DNA of 17,051 nucleotides from Candidatus Saccharimonadota bacterium (GCA_013815785.1 JACDFO010000020.1:1-17051), one strand, 5' to 3'; shown: positions 7,520 to 14,765, counted from the first letter of the stretch. The notes: a model not told the origin generated them from the sequence alone. Program-made: numbers and translations.

Positions 7520-8388
7520 TTTGAAGCCCCTGCAGCGGCACTCTTTTTCATACCGTTCACGATTTCTTTTAGCCGTTCATCCTTTATAGCGCGTCTGGCA
7601 CGGTTGAAGTCTAGGTGTAGCTCTGATTTCGCTTCGTCGGCACGGGTGTGTGATGCTGACATAGCTCGGAAGCGACTGGCGTACTGCGCCAGCTTTGAGT
7701 TAAGGATTAGCTGACTCATCGCGATATGCATCATCGAACGCTCCAGGTGATCTACAACGTCATAGGTACTGGGTTCAAAAATATAGTTAGCTTCCGTGAT
7801 AATTTCGTCGCCTTCATCAACGGACTTACCTTTCTGCTGGACCGCAGAAGAAAGCTCAATTCGCTTAACGTCCTGTACCATCAGTGATACGTATTCTTGA
7901 TAAAAAACAGTGGTCGTACGGTACTGCTGCACTTCTTTAATTATGGGCGAAACATTGATGTCTTTATCTTTGTTGGGCAGTTTGTAATATTTTTTGTACG
8001 AAACGTTCCTTTGGGCTAGCTGAATCGCTCCATGGTGCCCAATGACAATAATTTCGTTTTTATCTTTATCGTACGTTTTTAACATCAATTGAATTAGCTT
8101 TTGGTCTATATCACCACTGAAGCCACCCTCGGCGGTGATAACAATATATAACTCTTTATCGATAATTTCTACTTCTTCGTCAGCATTACGGCCGAAACCG
8201 AAAAACGTACTCACCCGAAGCTGAGAATAAATATGCCAAAGTTCATTAAAAAATTCAGTCGCTTGCAATACTTGATTCTTAATCTGTGCAATGCGCATAC
8301 TGGCAATACCTTCAAAGACACTCGTGAGTTCCACCAGCGTTCCCATGGCGGCTTCATCTCTTTCGATCTCGGCAGGGCGTTTACCCAT
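7516..8388 (-). CDS. atpG: F1-ATPase gamma (central stalk) subunit
   Basis: The 290-aa protein has the usual gamma length. The C-terminal helix is recognisable: YIFEPSTYDVVDHLERSMM (202-220), then LNSKLAQYASRFRAMSASHTRAD and LHLDFNRARRAIKDERLKEIV, close to the family's NRARQAAITQELTEIV. The central Rossmann-like part has YIVITAEGGFSGDID where most gammas have GLAGGYN, and IVIGHHG for the usual GRKG. The N-terminal helix (1-45) is strongly diverged, as is common in CPR gammas. It forms the rotor shaft inside the alpha3beta3 ring and contacts epsilon and the c-ring. It lies 33 bp after atpA and overlaps atpD by ATGA. Its foot would meet the cytoplasmic loop of the c-like protein encoded first in the operon. 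Confidence 0.93.
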   Translation of the reverse strand: MGKRPAEIERDEAAMGTLVELTSVFEGIASMRIAQIKNQVLQATEFFNELWHIYSQLRVSTFFGFGRNADEEVEIIDKELYIVITAEGGFSGDIDQKLIQLMLKTYDKDKNEIIVIGHHGAIQLAQRNVSYKKYYKLPNKDKDINVSPIIKEVQQYRTTTVFYQEYVSLMVQDVKRIELSSAVQQKGKSVDEGDEIITEANYIFEPSTYDVVDHLERSMMHIAMSQLILNSKLAQYASRFRAMSASHTRADEAKSELHLDFNRARRAIKDERLKEIVNGMKKSAAAGASK

Positions 8389-8421
8389 GGAAAACCCCGG
8401 GCCTTAAGCCGAATGAAGTGA

Positions 8422-9999
8422 TCATACTTTTGCTTCCTCTTTTTTTGCGCTCTCAGGTTTTGCATCAGATTTATCAGGCTCATCCTTTTTGTCTTCTGCG
8501 GACTCTTTTTTCTTATCATCTGATGCTGGGGCAGTCTCTTCTTTGGATTCTGATGGCTTGGTCTCAGGAATACCTTTGAGTTCTTGCACCGACTTGGCTT
8601 TGAGCTGGTCACGTATAGCGTCGTATTCTTCATCCTTTGTAATTTTTAAAGCAAACTCGCGGACATTCAGTTTCATGGTACCGATATCAAGGACTGCGCC
8701 GTCTTCCAGATTAAGCACGATATCCAGCATCAGCTGTTGGGACATCAATGAAAACGTATCACCGGGGCTCTGCGTAAACAATTCAAACAACCGCTTGCCC
8801 GTTGCGAGCGCTCGCTTGGCTTCTAATGCCAGTTCGGATCCGAAGTGAGAGAACTCTTCTGCTTGACGGTAATCGGCCAATAGCTTGAGAGTTTGTGCAG
8901 CCAGTGACTTCTGACGTTTGTTGTGGCCAACACCGCCAGCACGAGTAACACTAAGCCCAATATTAATTGCCGGCCTGACACCATTTCTAAAAATAGCCAT
9001 ATCCAAAATCCATTGACCATCAGTAATAGACATGACGTTTGTTGGCAAATAGGCTGTGATATCTCCGCCTGAAGCATTAATAACCGGTATAGATGTGAGG
9101 TGTTTTCCGTTACTATCTAAGCGCCCCGCCCGTTCTAACAAACTGGAGTGCGCGTAGAACATATCACCAGGATAGCTATCACGACCAGGACTAACGCCTG
9201 ACATAAGAGCAACTTCGCGGTAGGCGTGCGCGTGAGAGCTGAGATCGTCATAAATAATAATGGTATCTTGATCGCATTTTTGCCAGAAATACTCTGCCAT
9301 TGAACAGCCGATGTATGGCGCTAGGTAGCTGGTGATTAAAGATTCAAACATAGTACTAACCACCACGATTGCCTTTTCTAAGCCACCATTTTCTTGCAAC
9401 CTAGCTAGTAGCGTATCTACATCGCTACGACGCTTGGCGACTAATACGTAGACCACAATCTGGTCAGTATCTTTTTGATTGATCGTCATCTGGGTTACGA
9501 GCGTACTTTTACCAGACTTACTATCACCAAGCAGTGCCATACGCTGACCGCGCACCATCGGGAACAGGGCATCGATAGTAGTTACACCGCTTTCTAATTG
9601 ATCAGATAGCAGCTTGCGCTCGTACAGCGCCGGAGCTGAATTAAAAACCGGCCAAACTGAATCTGCCGTAATCGGACCTTTGCCGTCCAACGGTTCGCCC
9701 ATTATCGAAATCACACGGCCGATAAAGCCTTTACCGACTTTACATACTAGCTCCTGGTGCTGCACGACACCGACCATACCGATAGTCAGCATGTCGCTAC
9801 CAAGATGCAACACCACGACATGATCGTGCTGAACCTGGTGTACAAAACCTTTACTGCCGTCTTCAAACATTATCAACGAATTGACTGAACAGGGCTGCAT
9901 TCCATGAATCTTGATAAGAAACTTATCGACAGCGATGACTTCACCGACAGGATTACCAGCTGAGACTAAACCCTGAAACTGCTTATTGTCAGAATTCAT
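8422..9999 (-). CDS. atpA: F1-ATPase alpha subunit with charged C-terminal tail
   Basis: The 525-aa protein has the alpha signatures GDSKSGKS (158-165, a variant of GDRQTGKT), YLAPYIGCSMAEYF, IIYDDLSSHAHAYREV, PGRDSYPGDMFYAHSSLLER and AYLPTNVMSITDGQ. The arginine finger is R353 in GLSVTRAG, so it should complete the catalytic sites on beta. The N-terminus before the barrel is shorter than usual (about 17 instead of about 27 residues), so the helix that normally docks on delta looks reduced. Residues about 477-525 form a tail dominated by Lys, Glu, Ser, Asp and Pro that is not part of the normal fold. The gene overlaps the delta stop by ATGA and ends 33 bp before gamma. Family identity is certain. 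Confidence 0.96.
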   Translation of the reverse strand: MNSDNKQFQGLVSAGNPVGEVIAVDKFLIKIHGMQPCSVNSLIMFEDGSKGFVHQVQHDHVVVLHLGSDMLTIGMVGVVQHQELVCKVGKGFIGRVISIMGEPLDGKGPITADSVWPVFNSAPALYERKLLSDQLESGVTTIDALFPMVRGQRMALLGDSKSGKSTLVTQMTINQKDTDQIVVYVLVAKRRSDVDTLLARLQENGGLEKAIVVVSTMFESLITSYLAPYIGCSMAEYFWQKCDQDTIIIYDDLSSHAHAYREVALMSGVSPGRDSYPGDMFYAHSSLLERAGRLDSNGKHLTSIPVINASGGDITAYLPTNVMSITDGQWILDMAIFRNGVRPAINIGLSVTRAGGVGHNKRQKSLAAQTLKLLADYRQAEEFSHFGSELALEAKRALATGKRLFELFTQSPGDTFSLMSQQLMLDIVLNLEDGAVLDIGTMKLNVREFALKITKDEEYDAIRDQLKAKSVQELKGIPETKPSESKEETAPASDDKKKESAEDKKDEPDKSDAKPESAKKEEAKV

Positions 10000-10520
10000 G
10001 TAGGTGTCACCTCTGCTGTTTGCAACTCTGGTTCTGCTTGCGCGGCGCGGATATTTTGCATCAATACATCACGCTTGGCTTTGAGGGTGGTACGCATACT
10101 GAAGTCGTAATATTTATTGGTTGTTCTGAGCATAAAACCAGCACCGATAGTTGGCTGCAAACCAACCTGAAGCAAAATCTGGGGATGGATGTTTTCTCGT
10201 AGATACGTCGTAATTTTTTGCATAAATGCAGCTGAAGGCTCGGCACTAAAGCTGATGTGTATCTCTGGTGCTTTTTCGCGTACATGAGTTACGTACGTAA
10301 TTAAATTGGCACGGTCTTCTGCCACCAGCATGTTCAGTTTATTGACTTCAACTATTTCTGCCATCAAGCGTGAGGTTTTGGGCAACGCCATCGGAGTTCC
10401 CGGGCTGCGGATAGCCGTCGCATCCATAAATTCGTCAACAGCGCTGACTTCTCTAAGTAAACGACCGGCATCTGCCTTCGTAACGATTGCCACCGGAAGT
10501 GTAAGCTGACCATCGGACAC
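9996..10520 (-). CDS. atpH: F1-ATPase delta (stator) subunit
   Basis: A GTG at 10520 gives 174 aa, the normal delta length. It follows GGGAG with 8-nt spacing and begins 4 bp after the atpF stop. The alternative TTG at 10583 would overlap atpF by 59 bp and has no clear SD. The C-terminal part is recognisable as delta: ISFSAEPSAAFMQKITTYL corresponds to the family's V-T-S-A-x-P-L-x region, followed by LLQVGLQPTIGAGFMLRTTN and YYDFSMRTTLKAKRD, matching P-x-[LI]-I-G-G-x-x-[IV]-R and the final D-x-S-[VL]-x-x-x-L. The N-terminal helical half is divergent. Delta joins the b stalk to the top of the F1 head. Its stop overlaps the atpA start by ATGA. Confidence 0.88.
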   Translation of the reverse strand: MSDGQLTLPVAIVTKADAGRLLREVSAVDEFMDATAIRSPGTPMALPKTSRLMAEIVEVNKLNMLVAEDRANLITYVTHVREKAPEIHISFSAEPSAAFMQKITTYLRENIHPQILLQVGLQPTIGAGFMLRTTNKYYDFSMRTTLKAKRDVLMQNIRAAQAEPELQTAEVTPT

Positions 10521-10524
10521 TTTA

Positions 10525-11148
10525 CTAGCTCCCGTCCGTGATATCGCGAATGATCGCAGCTTTATTTGATTCGATATTTCCAATTATGTAGTTCAGTTGA
10601 TCCTTAAGATCAATTTGATCGCCGATAGCTATCAATAAGTAGTGATTGACTATATCGCCTAAATTTTCTTCAAAACGAGCAATGATGCGAGCTTTTTCTT
10701 TACCCACTTCTGCTTGTAGCTGATTGCCCATTTCCACACGTTGTTGTTCGACTGCTTCCTGAGTTTTAGCGATCGAGTCAATGGCTAGCTGTTTAGCATC
10801 TCCGATTGATTCTTCATATTTTGCAAAGGCTTCTTGTAAGCTTTTGGTTATCTCCTGCTTCATGTAGTCGTTGAGCTGAGAGGTGGTCAAACGTAAATCT
10901 TGCTGCAAGAACATAGCGTTTTCGCCGATAATCTTTTCGAAGTGAAGCCGGCCGCGATTGCGCAGTTCTTCTCGAAACTCATCGTTAAAGATATGTTCGA
11001 CATCTGTCTCGACAGCTGCCGTCGCGTCGTCTAACGGACTGCCGTTCTTTTTGACCTTAGAAGGACCGAGACGTAAAGCAACCCACACAAAAGCCGCAGT
11101 CGATGCAAGAATACTGCCCAAGATGATTATTAATCCCCACAAGTTCAC
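10525..11148 (-). CDS. atpF: F-ATPase b-subunit-like peripheral stalk protein
   Basis: The 207-aa protein starts with GTG after AAAGGTGGG (9-nt spacing). An N-terminal membrane helix (about 3-27, LWGLIIILGSILAST onwards) is followed by a basic linker and a long charged helical region (about 50-180). This includes FAKYEESIGDAKQLAIDSIA and QQRVEMGNQLQAEVGKEKAR, as expected for the coiled-coil stalk. The C-terminal end (IIGNIESNKAAIIRDI) would meet delta. Sequence similarity to b subunits is always low. The call rests on architecture, size and its place between the c position and delta. It is 27 bp downstream of the c-like gene. In this operon it would anchor F1 to the membrane although no a subunit is encoded nearby. 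Confidence 0.8.
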   Translation of the reverse strand: MNLWGLIIILGSILASTAAFVWVALRLGPSKVKKNGSPLDDATAAVETDVEHIFNDEFREELRNRGRLHFEKIIGENAMFLQQDLRLTTSQLNDYMKQEITKSLQEAFAKYEESIGDAKQLAIDSIAKTQEAVEQQRVEMGNQLQAEVGKEKARIIARFEENLGDIVNHYLLIAIGDQIDLKDQLNYIIGNIESNKAAIIRDITDGS

Positions 11149-11175
11149 GGCTACGAACCCACCTTTGCATAAGCG

Positions 11176-12036
11176 TTATAACTTTAGTAGTAAATATACC
11201 CCAAAAAGCCCCAGAATGAAAACAATCAGACCGAATAAAACCACTTGAATCATACCTCTTATGATGGATTTCTTGGATAATGGGTTACGTCCGATAGAAA
11301 TAATACCGCTCCGAACACCGCCATACATAAGCGTTGCGGCTACGATCGTAGACACGACGAATATGGCCATCGCCAAGTACACGCGGTTAGCATCCACTTT
11401 TTTGCCAGCGATAGATTCGGCTGCACGCCTTACGAATTGAGGGAGAGCCGGCTCATCAGAACCAAAATTCGGATTACGAGATACACTGATGTCAGTCGAT
11501 ACCCGACCGATAGCTACCTGCCGAGCTTTGCCGTCGGAATCTTTTACTTCGGTCGTACCTACGACCGCGTCCTTACCATTAAAATCAGCTAAAGCTCTGC
11601 CGACTACTTTGGATTCTTTAGCACCGGCACGCATCCCTACCCCATTTAGCGCCGATATCGTTATATAATCGCCTGCTTTAATCTCGCCATTCTGACTACT
11701 TACTAAAACATCATAACGACCACCGGTCGCCACGAAAGCTTTTTGTCCTTCCGCAGACAGAGTTACAGGCGCGTCATTAGCATCAACTACCACACCATGC
11801 ATATCTTCTATTTCTGCAGAAGTTAATGCTGCAACTTTACTTGAATCATCTTTTTTCAAACGAACAATCATGCCCCGCTGCAGCATTTCATCCGTACCAT
11901 AACCTTGCGTAAATGCCGTTTGTGCTTCAAGAGGACTCGATAGGCTCACAAGCACCAGCAAAACAAGCGCTACGAAAGCGCTCAGGCGTGGTAACGATAA
12001 TATTTTCTTAATTTTTAGCTTGTACAGTATGTACAT
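11176..12036 (-). CDS. Secreted-domain/c-subunit-like fusion protein in the c position of the F1 operon
   Basis: The 286-aa protein has a signal peptide (1-38), an extracellular beta-rich domain (about 39-215) and two membrane helices (about 218-247 and 259-284) joined by a short cytoplasmic loop, GRNPLSKKS. The hairpin matches F-type c subunits in spacing: Gly residues late in helix 1, a G-R-N-P loop, and IxGL-type spacing in helix 2 (I272 and G274 where many c subunits have I-Y-G). The site of the ion-carrying Glu/Asp, 18 residues after the loop Pro, is Leu270, and neither helix has a carboxylate. The extracellular domain contains GEIKAGDYITISALNGVGM and VVGRALADF, resembling beta-clip or fibre-associated domains. 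Topology matches a c subunit with both ends outside. It is first in the operon, exactly where c is expected. It probably forms a non-translocating rotor or membrane anchor; this is inferred. Confidence 0.75.
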   Translation of the reverse strand: MYILYKLKIKKILSLPRLSAFVALVLLVLVSLSSPLEAQTAFTQGYGTDEMLQRGMIVRLKKDDSSKVAALTSAEIEDMHGVVVDANDAPVTLSAEGQKAFVATGGRYDVLVSSQNGEIKAGDYITISALNGVGMRAGAKESKVVGRALADFNGKDAVVGTTEVKDSDGKARQVAIGRVSTDISVSRNPNFGSDEPALPQFVRRAAESIAGKKVDANRVYLAMAIFVVSTIVAATLMYGGVRSGIISIGRNPLSKKSIIRGMIQVVLFGLIVFILGLFGVYLLLKL

Positions 12037-12055
12037 TTTTTCTACCTTACCATTA

Positions 12056-12084
12056 ACTATAGCGTAAGCATGTTACTACTTCAA
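12056..12084 (-). promoter_or_regulatory. Promoter of the F1-like ATPase operon
   Basis: Minus-strand TTGAAG (12079-12084) and TATAGT (12056-12061) are 17 bp apart. The -10 box lies 19 bp before the ATG at 12036, leaving a short leader with GGTAAGGTAG as ribosome-binding site. It sits in the gap after the cysteine desulfurase stop, so the ATPase genes form their own transcription unit. Confidence 0.6.
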
Positions 12085-12100
12085 TGCCGGCTGTAACTTT

Positions 12101-13234
12101 TTAGGTAGCTAGCTTCGCGAGTATAGCTATTGTCCGCTCGATTTCTTCCTGCGAGGTCGAACGGCCCATGCTAAAACGTAAGGACGATTGTGCCTCAGCA
12201 TCAGATAAGCCAACTGCTTTTAGTACATGTGAGGGCTGGTCGTTACTGGCACTACAGGCAGAGCCGATAGCACACATAATTCCAGCTTCGTCTAAACTCA
12301 TCATCAAGCGCTCGTTGTCATAACCTGGGATTACGAGATGTATATTATTCGGCAATATATATTTATAAGTGGTGGTCAATACGGCTTGAGGCACCTTTTG
12401 CGTTAGTAAACTGACAAATGTTTTGCGTAAATCTGCCATTCGCTTCCTTTCCGCAGATCGCATCGAGTGGGCACTGCCCAGAGCGGCCGCAAAACCAGCG
12501 ATGTTAGCCGCGTTTTCCGTGCCGCTTCGCATATTTCGTTCTTGCCCACCACCCAGAATTTGCGCGTTCAACTTCGTACCAGTTTTGACATATAAAGCAC
12601 CGGTTTGCTTGGGACCGTATAGCTTCCCAGCATTCAATGTCATCATATCTACCCCCAGCTTATCGACTGAAATGTGCAGATAATTGCCAGCCTGGCATGC
12701 ATCGGTATGAAAATATAATGGAAGCTTGTTGCCCTTTTGGGCTCGGGATTGTTTGATTTCTTTTACTAACTTGGCGATTTCGGCTAAGGGCTGAATCGTG
12801 CCAATTTCATTATTGGCATACATAACACTTATCATGACGGTTTTGTCGTTGATACGTTGTTTTAAATCTGCTACGTCAATCACCCCGCTCGGTAATGTTT
12901 TTGCACGTTGATTTTGATAGCTCATTGCCGGCGCTAGTACTGAATCGTGCTCGATACCGCTGGTTAAAATATTCGCCTCAGGAAATGCCTGCAAGACACC
13001 ATGAACCGCCAAGTTGTTCGCCTCTGTACCGCCTGCCACGAAAATAATCTCTGTAGGTCTACAACCCAAACTCTTGGCCACCGTAGCCCGGGCGGCTTCA
13101 ATAGCTTTGGCCACGCTTTTGGCAGCTAAATATGGAGCCGAGGCATTAAAGTATGCATCAGACAAAAAAGGCTTCATGGCTGCTAAGACATTCGGCGCCA
13201 GCGGGGTCGCTGCCGCATGATCCAGATAAATCAT
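12101..13234 (-). CDS. iscS: Cysteine desulfurase, IscS/NifS type
   Basis: The 377-aa PLP enzyme takes sulfur from cysteine and passes it as persulfide to Fe-S cluster or tRNA-thiolation partners. Visible motifs are YLDHAAATP (3-11), AGGTEANN (67-74), the EHDS His (96), NNEIG (141-145), HTDACQAG with D178 and Q181, the PLP lysine K204 in NAGKLYGPKQTGALY, RSGTEN (236-241), the mobile-loop cysteine C327 in IGSACSAS, and SLRFSMGR (351-358). The PLP lysine normally follows His (S-x-H-K); here Gly precedes it. Length is slightly under that of E. coli IscS. No IscU or IscR is nearby, so the partner may be a tRNA-thiolation enzyme encoded elsewhere. It follows the 122-aa unknown gene by 24 bp but has its own TATAAA box 8 nt before the ATG and no SD. 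Confidence 0.93.
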   Translation of the reverse strand: MIYLDHAAATPLAPNVLAAMKPFLSDAYFNASAPYLAAKSVAKAIEAARATVAKSLGCRPTEIIFVAGGTEANNLAVHGVLQAFPEANILTSGIEHDSVLAPAMSYQNQRAKTLPSGVIDVADLKQRINDKTVMISVMYANNEIGTIQPLAEIAKLVKEIKQSRAQKGNKLPLYFHTDACQAGNYLHISVDKLGVDMMTLNAGKLYGPKQTGALYVKTGTKLNAQILGGGQERNMRSGTENAANIAGFAAALGSAHSMRSAERKRMADLRKTFVSLLTQKVPQAVLTTTYKYILPNNIHLVIPGYDNERLMMSLDEAGIMCAIGSACSASNDQPSHVLKAVGLSDAEAQSSLRFSMGRSTSQEEIERTIAILAKLAT

Positions 13235-13242
13235 ACTGTCAG

Positions 13243-13248
13243 TTTATA
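13243..13248 (-). promoter_or_regulatory. -10 box before the cysteine desulfurase, leaderless geometry
   Basis: Minus-strand TATAAA lies 8 nt before the ATG at 13234. No clear -35 box is present at 16-18 bp and no SD precedes the ATG. This would allow internal transcription starting at or next to the start codon. Confidence 0.35.
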
Positions 13249-13258
13249 CCGTTGATAC

Positions 13259-13627
13259 TTAGGCCGCGAATGAATAGAGTTCGTTTTTAACGCGCTCAGT
13301 ATACAGCTTGGCTGCTTGGTAGAGCTTTTTTGCTTCGTCTGGTGTAACAGATTGATACTGTCCATTTTGGGCTTTCAAAATACCGTTCGGTCGTACGTCA
13401 TAGCGCGTCGCACGCATCTGATGTTGGCGATTTTGGTCAATCCATTCTTCGTGCCAAACCCATGTGGTCTTATCCAGACAAAAGAACTCACGACGTCCGC
13501 CAGCTGGAACAGGGCCAAATAACTGGCCGCCGATTTTGGCTTCATGACGAATAAGATTCCGGTACATTTCTGCTCGGCGCTCTTCACTGCGGCCTGCAAC
13601 AATACCATTCAATAACTTCTTAAGCAT
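13259..13627 (-). CDS. Small protein of unknown function in the tatD-iscS operon
   Basis: An ATG at 13627 gives 122 aa, with AGGTG 6 nt upstream. A GTG nine bases earlier has no SD. The gene overlaps the end of the 113-aa gene by 8 bp. I do not recognise a named family. The N-terminal half is helical and Arg-rich (AGRSEERRAEMYRNLIRHEA). The middle has FGPVPAGGRREFFCLDKTTW and VWHEEWIDQ, with a single Cys and several Trp. The rest includes TRYDVRPNGILKAQNGQY and a C-terminal helix, PDEAKKLYQAAKLYTERV. There is no signal peptide or membrane helix, so it is cytoplasmic. The dense aromatic and charged core suggests a conserved folded protein. It is co-transcribed with TatD-like and cysteine desulfurase genes, but that context does not fix its role. 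Confidence 0.8.
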   Translation of the reverse strand: MLKKLLNGIVAGRSEERRAEMYRNLIRHEAKIGGQLFGPVPAGGRREFFCLDKTTWVWHEEWIDQNRQHQMRATRYDVRPNGILKAQNGQYQSVTPDEAKKLYQAAKLYTERVKNELYSFAA

Positions 13628-13961
13628 TGTCGGCACCTATGTTAAACAGCGGATTCTGTTCGACACCTTCGTAGGCGTTTAGTACATCATTGAGTACTCT
13701 ATCGGTAACAGCTTCTTTGGTGATTTGTTCGGCTTCGGCAACTATAGCAGCCGCTTGAGTTTGCTGATACTTATTAACTTCTTCGGATTGTGGCACAACT
13801 GGATCAGTTGGCACTTGGTCAACATAAGAAATACCCATGGCACACAGTGAGTTTTCTAGTAGTGATAAAGCCTGGGTAAATTCATAGACGCGGTGCTCGC
13901 CCAGTTCCTCTGGAGATTGCAGCCGTAAGACCTCAATATTGTTTTCGTCTTGCATAATCAT
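13620..13961 (-). CDS. Small acidic protein of unknown function
   Basis: The 113-aa acidic protein has no signal peptide or membrane helix. Its ATG overlaps the tatD stop (ATGA), so translation is probably coupled; a second in-frame ATG lies two codons later. The N-terminal part (EVLRLQSPEELGEHRVYEFT) is followed by a likely helix (ALSLLENSLCAMGISYVDQV), a Pro-rich linker and an Ala/Glu-rich helix (QQTQAAAIVAEAEQITKEAV), ending in NPLFNIGADNA. I do not recognise a family. Tight packing between tatD and the next small gene argues that it is real. Confidence 0.72.
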   Translation of the reverse strand: MIMQDENNIEVLRLQSPEELGEHRVYEFTQALSLLENSLCAMGISYVDQVPTDPVVPQSEEVNKYQQTQAAAIVAEAEQITKEAVTDRVLNDVLNAYEGVEQNPLFNIGADNA

Positions 13962-14725
13962 AGTTTAAATAGCCGTTTTGCATTGGCGGTTGTAGCGGCG
14001 GCGAGGGACTCTAGGCTTTCACCTCTTAGCTCACCCAAGAACTCCGCAGTGACTCGCACGTGCTTCGGCTGACAGATTGTACCACGAAAGGGAACAGGAG
14101 TCAAGAAGGGCGCATCGGTTTCAAGCAGCAATCTATCTAGTGGAATCGCTTTTGCAGCCTCTAGTTGAGCTTGGTTTTTGGTAAATGTCATTATGCCGTT
14201 TAGACCTATATAGAGGCCTCTGGATCCGATTTGCTCTACTTCAGTCGTTGTGGCAGTAAAACTATGGATAACCCCTGTAAGCCCGTTATAGTGGTCAAAA
14301 ATAGGCCAAAAATCTTCAAATGCGTCCCGGATATGAAAAATCAAGGGCAAATCATGCTCCTGGGCGATATCAAGCTGAAAACGAAGCAATCGCTTCTGTG
14401 CCTCTTTAGACGAATGTTCGTAGTAATAATCTAGCCCCGTTTCGCCGATTGCGATAACCTTTGGCTTGCTAGCTAAATCGTGAAATTGCTGCAAGGCTTT
14501 ATGGTCGTCTACGTAGACGCTGCCCTCGTGTGGGTGCAACCCGATACTGGCCCATACGTTTTCGTGCCTGCTAGCGTATTCAATCGCCGACTGGCTATCT
14601 GGCAATGTACAGCCGACACAAATCAGGCGTGTAACAGCATCGCGGGCAGCCTCTTCGCGCACCCCATCAGGATCCAACTGATAGTCTGGAAAATGAATAT
14701 GACAGTGTGTATCTACTAGTTCCAT
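13958..14725 (-). CDS. tatD: TatD-family metal-dependent hydrolase (DNase)
   Basis: The product is 255 aa from the ATG at 14725; a GTG one codon earlier is an alternative. It is a TIM-barrel metallo-hydrolase of the TatD/YcfH type, cytoplasmic, usually a 3'-5' exonuclease acting on DNA or RNA. Metal-binding motifs appear in order: VDTHCHIHF with H7 and H9 near the start, SIGLHPHE, IGETGLDYYY (metal-bridging Glu), FHIRDAFEDF (His), GVIHSFTA (His) and LLLETDAPFLTPVPFRG (Asp). The segment after FRG reads TICQPKHV, while most members have an Asn-x-Pro here. NAKRLF near the end is typical of the family. It heads the operon with two unknown genes and cysteine desulfurase. A TACAAT box 8 nt upstream and no SD suggest a leaderless message. 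Confidence 0.92.
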   Translation of the reverse strand: MELVDTHCHIHFPDYQLDPDGVREEAARDAVTRLICVGCTLPDSQSAIEYASRHENVWASIGLHPHEGSVYVDDHKALQQFHDLASKPKVIAIGETGLDYYYEHSSKEAQKRLLRFQLDIAQEHDLPLIFHIRDAFEDFWPIFDHYNGLTGVIHSFTATTTEVEQIGSRGLYIGLNGIMTFTKNQAQLEAAKAIPLDRLLLETDAPFLTPVPFRGTICQPKHVRVTAEFLGELRGESLESLAAATTANAKRLFKL

Positions 14726-14733
14726 CACTATAT

Positions 14734-14739
14734 ATTGTA
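14734..14739 (-). promoter_or_regulatory. -10 box of the tatD operon
   Basis: Minus-strand TACAAT lies 8 nt before the ATG at 14725. No convincing -35 box is seen at 16-18 bp. The geometry leaves almost no leader, and no SD is present. Confidence 0.4.
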
Positions 14740-14765
14740 ACGTGTTATTTCGCCTAGTCCTGGTG

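Noticed and set aside
7151..7714. 187-aa plus-strand open frame antisense to beta and gamma
   Set aside because: It lies fully opposite two certain genes, has no recognisable domain, and reads as a mirror of their codons.
8211..8633. 140-aa minus-strand frame spanning the end of atpA and the start of atpG
   Set aside because: Lys/Arg-rich out-of-frame reading of the charged alpha tail and gamma N-terminus; both overlapping genes are certain.
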